Assembly (NCBI GenBank): GCA_036510575.1
Contig: DATCDR010000164.1
Location: 1-35,802 of the forward strand
Reading direction: 5' to 3'
Origin: DATCDR01 sp036510575
Lineage (GTDB): Bacteria; Actinomycetota; Acidimicrobiia; Acidimicrobiales; Bog-793
Length of the DNA: 35,802 nt
The notes under the pieces are model-generated. The model did no database searches and was not told the DNA's origin. It saw only the letters and a program-made list of their open reading frames with translations. The position numbers and the translations under genes are program-made. Position 1 is the first letter of the stretch; each line of letters starts with the position of its first letter. Below, one piece after another: positions 15,813 to 22,800 of the stretch.

Positions 15813-18539
15813 TCATTTCCGGCCCCTAAGGGCGCGAAACAGTGCGTTCGGCCCCGAGCGGAGCGGCACTAAACGGGCCTTACAGTCGACGACGATCGTG
15901 GCGGCCTCACCGACGAGTACCGGGTTGCAGTCCAACTCGGCGAGCTCGGGGATCTCGTCCGCGATCTGTGCCACAAGTTCGACCAGGCGCACGAGTCCTG
16001 CCCGGTCGACAACAGCCGAGCCACGATAACCATCGAGCAATGGTGAGAGGCGCAGTGACCTCACCATCTCCTCGGCTTGACCAGGCTCGAGCGGCGGGAT
16101 CGCGAAGGCGCGGTCTCCGAGGAGGTCCGTCGTGACCCCGCCGAACCCGACCATCACCACCGGTCCGAACAGCGGATCGGTCACAACCCCGACGATCGCC
16201 TCCACTCCTTTAGGCGCCATCTGTTGGATGACCGCGCCACCCATGTCCGAGCCGAGCCGAGAGACCATCGCTTCGTAGGCCTCACCAGCGTCGTTCGGAG
16301 TTTCGATTCCAACTACGACGCCGCCAGCCTCGGACTTGTGCACAATCGCTCCCGCACGCGCCTTTAGCGCGACAGGAGTGCCCAGTTCTGTAGCGGCAGC
16401 AATAGCCTCGAGCGGACTCGTCGCTACCCGCACGGGTAGCAACGGCAGCCCGCAAGCACCTAGCAACCGAGCTGCTCCATCAAGATCGAGCCAGCCACCC
16501 TCTGGATGCGCCGAAAACTCACTGGCGATCGCCTTGTTCACGACCATCGTCCTTGCCGGCTCCGCCGGTCTTGCGGCATGAGGAGTACGACGCCACCGCG
16601 CATATCGTTCCACATGGGAGAGCGCCGCTGCGGCACGCTCAGGCGAGGGAAGCTCCGAAAACAGGTCGTCATCTCCTCGACTCGGCACATCCGCGCCGCC
16701 CAGCATGCAAGCAACAACTGGCATGCTCGTGGTCAGGGCGAACCTCGCGACGGCTAGGCGGGCATTGGCGACAGAGAGCGCCGGCAGGTCCGTGATCACG
16801 ACGATCACCGCATCCACCTCATCGCTTTTCGCCACGACCTCGAGTCCACGCTGCAGGACATCCGCGTTTCCGTCAGCAGTCAAGTCGACCGGGTTCGCGA
16901 CGGCCGCCGACGGTCCCGCAACCTCCCCGAGCGCCTTCGTCGTAGCAGTGCTGAGGCGCGGAACGGTGAGTCCACTCGCTTCACAGGCATCGGCGGCAAG
17001 GATCATCGGGCCGCCAGAGTTGCCAACGAGCGCGACGCGTCCACCTTGTGGCAACTTGCCGATGAGCAGGACGCTTGAAACATCGACGAGGTCATCGAGA
17101 TGATCGACTTTGATCACGCCGGCACAGTCTAAGAGCGCGCTGACGACAATGTTCGGCGTCGCTGCAGCCGCCGTGTGGGACAGCGCGCCACGCGAGCCCG
17201 AACTTGTCCTGCCCGCCGTCAACGCCACGATCGGCTTGTTGACCCCGATACGACGCGCAATTCGGGCGAACTTGCGGGGATTGCCGAATGATTCGAGATA
17301 GAGCGCGATAACCGAGGTGCGTTCGTCACGCTCTAGGAAGCAGAGCAGATCGTTCGAACTCACATCGAGCTTGTTGCCGATCGACGCGAAGCTCGAGAGC
17401 CCGAGGTGGCGACGGCGTGCCTCGTTCGCGAGTGCGACTCCGATCGCTCCTGACTGGGAGACGAGCGCGAGCCGACCAGATTGGAGATCAAGCTCAGCAA
17501 AGGTCGCGTCCATACGAACGCCCGGGTCGGTGTTCACTACGCCGAGACAATTGGGCCCGACGATCCGCATGCCATGGTGACGAGCGACTGCGAGCATCTC
17601 CTGCTCAACCGCTGCCCCGGACGCTCCGGTCTCTCCGAAGCCGGCTGTGATGATGACGGCGGAGCGCACCCCGACCGTCGCCGCGTGACCTACGACGTCG
17701 CGCACAGCGGCCGGCGGTACCGCGATGATCGCGAGGTCGACCGGCTCAGGAAGCGAAAAAAGCGACGAGAACGCCGGAACGCCGCTGATTGACGGAGCGT
17801 GCGGGTTGACTGGGTATACAGCGCCGGCAAAATCGCCTGCCAGGAGGGATCGGACAAGTTCATGGCCAACCGTGCCGGGCCTTCGTCCCGCCCCGACGAC
17901 GGCAATCGAACGGGGGCGCAGAAAGCTCGCGACGCTTGCTGCCTCGGCGATCGCCTCGCGCTCATCACACACAGCGGCGTACTCAGGCGTCGGTTGCAGG
18001 GCGATGCCTACCCGCACGGTGTCACCTTCCTCAATACGTTCGTACCCAAGACCCGTCGCACCGAGCACCTCGAGCATGTTCGCGTTGTTACGTTGCACCT
18101 CCGCGACGAAGCGCTCGATTCCGACGCTGCGAGCGTAGGCAGCAAGGCTCTCGAACAACAGCGTCGCCACACCGTGGTGCTGGACCTCATCCGCGACAAG
18201 GAATGCGATCTCGGCAATAGAGGTTGACGGAACGTTCTCGTAGCTCGCGAATCCGAGGAGTTGCTCCGACACAACCACAACGAAGGCCATACGGCTCCGG
18301 TAATCAATGACCGCATCGTGCAGCGCCTCTTCGTGCGTAAGTGTGGGATGGGCTCCGAAGTACCGCCGGTAGATGCTTTCGGGCGAGAGCCTTGCGTGAA
18401 AGGACACAAGAAGCCCCGCGTCCGATTGCTGAATCGGCCGGACACAGACCGCGGTGCCATCGGTGAGAAGCCCATCGAACTCCCAGGCACTCGGATAGGT
18501 AGCTTCGGGTACTTCGGCCGTCTGAACATCATCAACCAT
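15813..18539 (-). CDS. GNAT acetyltransferase-acyl-CoA synthetase (ADP-forming) fusion
   Basis: This protein has about 908 residues. Residues 20-185 form a GNAT acetyltransferase (VRPIQQSDAGLL, EIAFLVADEVQHHGVATLLFESL). From about 215 come the CoA-binding Rossmann domain (RSIAVVGAGRRPGTVGHEL), the succinyl-CoA-ligase-like domains (RIVGPNCLGVVN, LVSQSGAIGVALANEA, LSHTAAAA) and an ATP-grasp domain at the end (VALKARAGAIVHKSEAGGV, ELDCNPVL). The ADP-forming class makes acetate and ATP from acetyl-CoA. The same architecture, with domains in different order, occurs in Pat-type protein lysine acetyltransferases. The His in LSHT is at the place of the phosphorylated His, which favours an active synthetase. 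The ATG at 18539 starts at the domain edge, and the frame continuing upstream runs antisense to pfk. A DevR-like box lies 55 bp upstream. Confidence 0.88.
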   Translation of the reverse strand: MVDDVQTAEVPEATYPSAWEFDGLLTDGTAVCVRPIQQSDAGLLVSFHARLSPESIYRRYFGAHPTLTHEEALHDAVIDYRSRMAFVVVVSEQLLGFASYENVPSTSIAEIAFLVADEVQHHGVATLLFESLAAYARSVGIERFVAEVQRNNANMLEVLGATGLGYERIEEGDTVRVGIALQPTPEYAAVCDEREAIAEAASVASFLRPRSIAVVGAGRRPGTVGHELVRSLLAGDFAGAVYPVNPHAPSISGVPAFSSLFSLPEPVDLAIIAVPPAAVRDVVGHAATVGVRSAVIITAGFGETGASGAAVEQEMLAVARHHGMRIVGPNCLGVVNTDPGVRMDATFAELDLQSGRLALVSQSGAIGVALANEARRRHLGLSSFASIGNKLDVSSNDLLCFLERDERTSVIALYLESFGNPRKFARIARRIGVNKPIVALTAGRTSSGSRGALSHTAAAATPNIVVSALLDCAGVIKVDHLDDLVDVSSVLLIGKLPQGGRVALVGNSGGPMILAADACEASGLTVPRLSTATTKALGEVAGPSAAVANPVDLTADGNADVLQRGLEVVAKSDEVDAVIVVITDLPALSVANARLAVARFALTTSMPVVACMLGGADVPSRGDDDLFSELPSPERAAAALSHVERYARWRRTPHAARPAEPARTMVVNKAIASEFSAHPEGGWLDLDGAARLLGACGLPLLPVRVATSPLEAIAAATELGTPVALKARAGAIVHKSEAGGVVVGIETPNDAGEAYEAMVSRLGSDMGGAVIQQMAPKGVEAIVGVVTDPLFGPVVMVGFGGVTTDLLGDRAFAIPPLEPGQAEEMVRSLRLSPLLDGYRGSAVVDRAGLVRLVELVAQIADEIPELAELDCNPVLVGEAATIVVDCKARLVPLRSGPNALFRALRGRK

Positions 18540-18593
18540 CTGGACCACTGCCTCCTCGTCTGCTCCATGTTCGGTCGAAGCGCCGGGAAGCTG

Positions 18594-18609
18594 TAGGGCC
18601 GGATGACCC
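18594..18609 (-). promoter_or_regulatory. DevR/DosR-like box upstream of the acetyl-CoA synthetase fusion
   Basis: TAGGGCCGGATGACCC has the core GGGCC-GGAT-GACCC, one base off the GTCCC half-site. The TA end faces the minus-strand synthetase gene 55 bp away. It sits in a divergent promoter next to a second box. Confidence 0.55.
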
Positions 18610-18625
18610 CATTCAAAACCTCGAT

Positions 18626-18643
18626 TCGGGACCTTCGACCCTG
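18626..18643 (+). promoter_or_regulatory. DevR/DosR-like box upstream of pfk
   Basis: TCGGGACCTTCGACCCTG has the core GGGAC-CTTC-GACCC. Its end is 60 bp from the phosphofructokinase start codon at 18703, similar to the 63 bp at devR. The centres of this box and the one at 18596-18609 are 32 bp apart, about three helical turns. Confidence 0.6.
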
Positions 18644-18702
18644 GTAGGTACCGGGTCGGATCCACGAGCCTGATGGCAGGAGCGGAAGTGAAAGGACCTG
18701 CG

Positions 18703-19698
18703 ATGCGAATCGGGGTGTTAACCGGAGGAGGAGATTGCCCCGGACTAAACGCCGCCATTCGCGCCGTAGTGCGCGTCGCGACTGCCGCCGACGATGAGAT
18801 CGTCGGCTTCCACCACGGTTGGCGCGGCGTAGTCGAGGGCGACTCAGGGGTGCTCACCACGGCAGAGACCAAAGGCATTCTGCAAAGCGGTGGGACCATC
18901 CTCCGAACGGCCCGATACCACCCCGACGAGAATGAGGGCGGGACCGCGGCTGTGCTTTCGACGTTCGAACGAGACCGACTTGACGCGCTGATCGTGGTCG
19001 GCGGGGATGGGACCCTCGGGTCCGCGAACACGCTCGCACACTTGGGGGTGCCGATTGTCGGTATCCCTAAGACGATCGATAATGACGTCTCAGGCACAAC
19101 GCGCTGCATCGGCTTCGACACCGCTGTTGCCACCGCCGCTGACGCGATCGATCGCGTCCACACCACCGGAGAGAGCCACGATCGGGTCATGGTGGTCGAA
19201 GTCATGGGCCGCACGACCGGTTGGCTCGCGCTCTCTGCCGGCATCGCGTCGGGCGCAGACGCGATCTGTCTGCCCGAGGAGATCACCGACCTCGACGCGT
19301 TGGCAAAGGCTATTCGCGAGCGGCACGACACTGGTTCCAGCTCGTCGGTAGTGGTGGTCGCCGAAGGTGCCCACTTCCTCGGCGCGATCGAACGGCCGAG
19401 TGACTCGATGGGAGCCTTGGTGTCGACCGAACTCGCCAATCGCACCGGCTACGAAACGCGCCTCACTGTGCTCGGTCACGTTCAGCGCGGCGGAGCGCCG
19501 ACGGCTGCGGACCGATTGCTCGCGACAACTTTCGGGGTCACCGCCGTCGAAGCGGTTCACGCGCGGTCATTCAACTCCATGGTCTGCTTGCTCAATGAGC
19601 AGACCGAGCTGACCTCCCTCGATAGCGTCGCGCGAGGTCCGCGCCCGGTGCCAGAGGCACTTCTCGATGTCGCACGAAAACTGACGGTGGCCTGCTGA
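18703..19698 (+). CDS. pfkA: 6-phosphofructokinase (group III, probably ATP-dependent)
   Basis: This 331-residue enzyme phosphorylates fructose 6-phosphate to the 1,6-bisphosphate. The ATP loop is VLTGGGDCPGLNAAIRA. GGDGTLGSA keeps Gly where pyrophosphate-dependent enzymes have Asp, while PKTIDNDVSGT has Lys instead of the Gly of E. coli PfkA. This Gly/Lys pair is known in actinobacterial ATP-dependent group III enzymes and usually goes with loss of classical allosteric control. EVMGRTTGWLAL and LGHVQRGGAPTAADR are the substrate regions. The ATG at 18703 has AAAGGA six bases upstream and begins where the family begins. A DevR-like box lies 60 bp upstream. M. tuberculosis has a different, PfkB-type kinase in its DosR regulon, so a PFK under such control would be a functional parallel. 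Confidence 0.93.
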   Translation: MRIGVLTGGGDCPGLNAAIRAVVRVATAADDEIVGFHHGWRGVVEGDSGVLTTAETKGILQSGGTILRTARYHPDENEGGTAAVLSTFERDRLDALIVVGGDGTLGSANTLAHLGVPIVGIPKTIDNDVSGTTRCIGFDTAVATAADAIDRVHTTGESHDRVMVVEVMGRTTGWLALSAGIASGADAICLPEEITDLDALAKAIRERHDTGSSSSVVVVAEGAHFLGAIERPSDSMGALVSTELANRTGYETRLTVLGHVQRGGAPTAADRLLATTFGVTAVEAVHARSFNSMVCLLNEQTELTSLDSVARGPRPVPEALLDVARKLTVAC

Positions 19699-19739
19699 GC
19701 GAACTGTCCTCCTCCGACGTCGGATCCGAACTCGGGGCG

Positions 19740-19870
19740 CGACTGCCCCTCCCTGCGCTTAGGGATCTGCTCCACTCGCGGGGCGCGGTGTCCTCGTGTG
19801 CGCGGACCTCAACATGCCGCTCAGCGCTCAGAGCGAGCGTCGGTGGAGAGTGCCGCACTCCGAGCGAGTG
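19740..19870 (+). pseudogene. N-terminal remnant of phosphoglycerate kinase
   Basis: One frame gives LPLPALRDLLHSRG and the next frame continues RGVLVCADLNMPLS. Phosphoglycerate kinases begin with a leader of this kind followed by R-x-VLVRADLNVPLS, so the match covers about 25 residues across a frameshift. The following codons (RVPHSERVRYN) decay quickly and stop. The catalytic and nucleotide-binding parts are absent. It lies directly after pfk and before an enolase fragment, which suggests a former glycolytic run of genes. The stretch 19699-20103 holds no intact gene. Confidence 0.55.
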
Positions 19871-19930
19871 CGTTACAACAGCTGCAACGCCGTTAGGCGC
19901 GAGCCCTCGATGCTCTCAGCGGCTGCTACC

Positions 19931-19946
19931 TAGGGCCGTGTCGTCC
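19931..19946 (-). promoter_or_regulatory. imperfect DevR-like box
   Basis: TAGGGCCGTGTCGTCC has both half-sites, but GGGCC and GTCC are separated by five instead of four bases. It lies 158 bp before the enolase remnant. Binding is doubtful with this spacing. Confidence 0.25.
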
Positions 19947-20103
19947 AGTCGGGTTCTCGAATTGGAAATCTGGGCGAAGCAATCAACATGAGATGGGACC
20001 CTCGCCCCTGGTTGCTCGAAGCGCGATCCGTGAGCCTGACTAGCACGATGTTGCACGCGCGAGCGGTGCGCATCCGAGATCCCTCGAAGATCGGAGGTAG
20101 ACA

Positions 20104-20425
20104 AGTGCTCGAGGTCATCTGGCTCTCTGCTCGTGAGGTCCTCGACTCTCGGGGTCATCCCACCCTCGAGGTTGGCGTCGAGCTCCTCACCGGCGACAGA
20201 GGTCACGCTGGCGTTCCTGCCGGTGCTTCCACCGGATCGATGGAAGCACGAGAGCTCCGCGACAACGACCCCGACCGTTATGGAGAACTGGGAGTACAGC
20301 ACGCGATCGAGAACGTTTCAGGCGAGATCGCCCATTTGCTACGCGGTCACAAGTTTGTCGACCTTGCCGAACTAGACGAGTCACTCATCCATCTCGACGG
20401 CACCTTGAACAAGGAACGTCTGTGA
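20104..20425 (+). pseudogene. truncated enolase (N-terminal quarter)
   Basis: A GTG at 20104 starts a 106-residue frame that matches the enolase N-terminal domain: SAREVLDSRGHPTLEV, PAGASTGSMEARELRD and LDGTLNKERL. A TGA then replaces the codon of the conserved Gly. After the stop the same frame reads ANTIVGVSM, as in enolases (GAN-x-I-x-GVS). So a nonsense mutation is followed by loss of the remaining sequence. The catalytic barrel with its magnesium ligands is missing, so there is no enzyme. The GTG has a GGAGG site eight bases upstream. A working enolase must be encoded elsewhere. Confidence 0.85.
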
Positions 20426-20661
20426 GCGAATACCATCGTCGGCGTCTCGATGATCCCGACCTCGACAACTAGTCGGGGCGAAATCGCTGTTCTGCGATTG
20501 TCGACGGCTATCGATTCGCCGATCCGGGCCAACCAACTGGACGGCGTCCGCGAAGGCCGGAGCGAAGGTCACAAAGGCCCGACAGGTGTCGTGCTCTCTC
20601 GAGTAACGAAGCGCCTGCGTTTTCTGCTTCGTCGTTCCATTCGGACTAGCGATGAAAATGG

Positions 20662-20699
20662 CACCCGCCCACGATCCCGGTTGCGATCGTGGGCGGGTG
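20662..20699. terminator. strong hairpin, bidirectional terminator
   Basis: CACCCGCCCACGATC (20662-20676) and GATCGTGGGCGGGTG (20685-20699) pair perfectly over 15 bases with an eight-base loop. T-rich DNA follows on both strands: TTTCTTTTT near 20722 on the plus strand and CATTTTC on the minus strand. It stands between the enolase remnant and the converging alcohol dehydrogenase gene. Confidence 0.88.
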
Positions 20700-20751
20700 G
20701 GTGAGGAGCCGAGGATCCTGCTTTCTTTTTGAGATTCGACTCTTGGTTGCG

Positions 20752-21798
20752 TTAGTTCGTCGGTGTGAGAACGACTTTTAGCGCTCCGGTCTCTCCCGCG
20801 TTGCGGAATATGTCGTAAGCCTCCATGAACTGGTCGAGCCCGAAGTGATGCGTTACAAAGGGGCGCGCGTCGAGCTGGCCGGAGGTCACGAGCTTCAACA
20901 ACGTCGGTGTCGAGTACGTGTCGACGAGCCCAGTCGTGATCGTGACGTCCTTCGTCCAGAGCTCTTCGAGGTGCAGCGTCGCCGGTTCCCCGTGAACGCC
21001 GATATTCGCGACGTGTCCTCCGGGACGGACGAGCTTTGTCGCGAGCTCAAAAGTCGCGGGCACACCCACGGCCTCGATCGCCACATCGACGCCAAGACCA
21101 CCCGTTATCGACGCAATCGCCGCGACGGGGTCCTCGACGCCATTGTTGATCGTGATGTCCGCGCCGAATTGCTTAGCGGCCTCGAGGCGACTGTCCGCGA
21201 GGTCAATGGCGACCACATGACCGGGGCTGTACAGCCGTGCGCCAAGGATCGCGGAGAGCCCGATCGGGCCAGCACCGACAACGGCGACCACATCACCGGG
21301 CCGGACCGTGCCGTTCAAAACACCCACCTCGTAGGATGTCGGCAGGATATCGGCGAGCATCAGGATCACTTCATCGGACGCTCCCGAAGGAACCGGATAG
21401 GTCGACGTGTCGGCGAAGGGGACGCGAACGAACTCGGCTTGGGTACCGTCAATGTTGTGACCGAGGATCCATCCTCCGCCACCGAGGCACTGCCCGTAAC
21501 GGCCCTCGCGGCAGTAGCGGCAAGCGCCGCACGCGGTGATGCACGAGACCAAGACTCGATCCCCCACACGGACGTTCTTCACGCCAGATCCGACCGACTC
21601 GACAGTACCGACGGCCTCGTGGCCGAGGATCCGACCATCCGTAACCTCAGGTACGTCGCCCTTCCAGATGTGAAGGTCCGTTCCGCAGATGGTGACCGAA
21701 TCGACTCGGACGATGGCATCGGTATCCGCGATGATCGTCGGCTTTGCAACTTCCTCCCAGGCGATGGCGCCTGGCCCGTGGTAAACGACTGCTTTCAA
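20752..21798 (-). CDS. zinc-dependent alcohol dehydrogenase
   Basis: This second medium-chain zinc dehydrogenase has about 348 residues. The family start KAVVYHGPG is followed by ICGTDLHIWKGD and LGHEAVG (catalytic zinc) and by CGACRYCREGRYGQC (structural zinc). GWILGHNIDGTQAEFVRVP points to the secondary-alcohol or aldehyde-type group. The coenzyme fold shows VAVVGAGPIGLSAI, and an Asp after AIDL suggests NAD(H). The start is uncertain. I use the TTG at 21798, which lies at the family start with AAGAAGGAG just before it (spacing only two bases). An ATG at 21855 would add 19 residues. A weak box-like TTAGGCCCCCAAGGAG lies about 77 bp upstream of the TTG. It probably re-oxidises reduced coenzyme during fermentation; its substrate is not known. 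Confidence 0.88.
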   Translation of the reverse strand: MKAVVYHGPGAIAWEEVAKPTIIADTDAIVRVDSVTICGTDLHIWKGDVPEVTDGRILGHEAVGTVESVGSGVKNVRVGDRVLVSCITACGACRYCREGRYGQCLGGGGWILGHNIDGTQAEFVRVPFADTSTYPVPSGASDEVILMLADILPTSYEVGVLNGTVRPGDVVAVVGAGPIGLSAILGARLYSPGHVVAIDLADSRLEAAKQFGADITINNGVEDPVAAIASITGGLGVDVAIEAVGVPATFELATKLVRPGGHVANIGVHGEPATLHLEELWTKDVTITTGLVDTYSTPTLLKLVTSGQLDARPFVTHHFGLDQFMEAYDIFRNAGETGALKVVLTPTN

Positions 21799-21907
21799 GG
21801 CTCCTTCTTTCTCGAGTCTTCGCTCACCCACGGTAAGGGGGAGCCACGGATTCATCTAGAGGCGAAGGTCCCAATTAGGCCCCCAAGGAGTGGCGCGCCA
21901 CCCAATA

Positions 21908-21923
21908 GAGTCTTTCGGCCCTA
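21908..21923 (+). promoter_or_regulatory. DevR/DosR-like box upstream of devR
   Basis: GAGTCTTTCGGCCCTA reads on the opposite strand as TAGGGCC-GAAA-GACTC. One half-site is perfect and the other is weak. Its end is 63 bp from the devR start codon, close to the distance at pfk, and suggests autoregulation. Confidence 0.5.
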
Positions 21924-21985
21924 GAGGCTGCCAAGTCAGCCGAGCAAAATGACACGATGTCCGCAGCTCGATTTGGAGGTACCAG

Positions 21986-22642
21986 ATGACCCGCGTCTTC
22001 TTGCTAGATGACCATGAGGTGGTGCGACGCGGCGTTCGAGAACTCATCGAAGAAGAGGATGACCTCGAGGTCGTCGGCGAGGCAGCAACTGCCGCCGAGG
22101 CGCTTACCCGGATTCCCCTCACCCAGCCTGATGTCGCGATTCTCGACGTTCGTCTCCCCGATGGCGACGGAATCGAAGTCTGCCGTGAGGTGCGGTCGGA
22201 GACTCCCGACGTCGCATGTCTGATGCTCACGTCTTTTGCCGACGACGAAGCACTGCTTGGAGCAGTTATCGCCGGTGCATCGGGCTACGTCTTGAAGCAG
22301 ATACGAGGCAGTGATCTCGTCGGATCGATCCGCCGAGTCGCAAAAGGCGAGTCGCTCCTCGACCCGCGGCTAGTCGCGCTCGCGAAAGCACGCCTCGGCC
22401 GCCACGAAGAGGACGAGCGATTGGGCCGACTTTCGCCACAAGAGCGTCGGATTCTCGATCTCATCGCGGAGGGCAAGACCAACCGTGAGATCGCTGGCGC
22501 TCTCTATCTCGCAGAGAAAACAGTCAAGAACTACGTCTCCAACGTGCTAGTCAAACTCGGGATGAAGCGACGCACCGAAGCAGCGGTGTTCGCCGTGCGC
22601 GTCGACCAGCACGAACACCGCTCCTTCGCCGGACCCGAGTAG
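21986..22642 (+). CDS. devR: DevR/DosR-like NarL-family response regulator
   Basis: This 218-residue response regulator has a receiver domain at 1-120: DDHEVVR, the phosphorylated Asp54 in AILDVRLPDGDG, the switch Thr in LMLTSFADDE and the Lys in GYVLKQI. A LuxR-type DNA-binding domain is at 150-210. Its recognition region AEKTVKNYVSNVLVKLGMKRRTEAAVFA is almost that of mycobacterial DevR, including the Lys and Asn that contact the GGGAC half-sites. That explains why GGGAC/GGGCC-type boxes with N4 spacing occur around it. The ATG at 21986 has GGAGG six bases upstream. The partner kinase is probably the DevS-like protein encoded at 29757. A box before this gene suggests positive feedback. Confidence 0.9.
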   Translation: MTRVFLLDDHEVVRRGVRELIEEEDDLEVVGEAATAAEALTRIPLTQPDVAILDVRLPDGDGIEVCREVRSETPDVACLMLTSFADDEALLGAVIAGASGYVLKQIRGSDLVGSIRRVAKGESLLDPRLVALAKARLGRHEEDERLGRLSPQERRILDLIAEGKTNREIAGALYLAEKTVKNYVSNVLVKLGMKRRTEAAVFAVRVDQHEHRSFAGPE

Positions 22643-22800
22643 TCCCCAAGCCCCACACCACTGTCGCCGCCCTGCTCTCTAGTGAGCGTAGTGCATGGAG
22701 AGTGGCGTAACGATCAGTGTGCGATTGATCCTCAGGCCATCAGCAGATGGCGCGGCGCTGCGCGAATTTACTAGGCCTCATGGGTCGTAGTGTTCGACCT

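Noticed and set aside
18540..19445. Open frame extending the acetyl-CoA synthetase fusion upstream by about 300 residues
   Set aside because: It runs antisense to the clear pfk gene and its sequence is low-complexity Ser/Arg/Thr-rich. It is an antisense shadow, and the GNAT domain begins only after 18539.
21874..21892. TTAGGCCCCCAAGGAG as a box for the alcohol dehydrogenase gene
   Set aside because: The distance (about 77 bp from the TTG start) is suggestive, but the GTCC half is missing. I mention it with the gene and do not claim a site.
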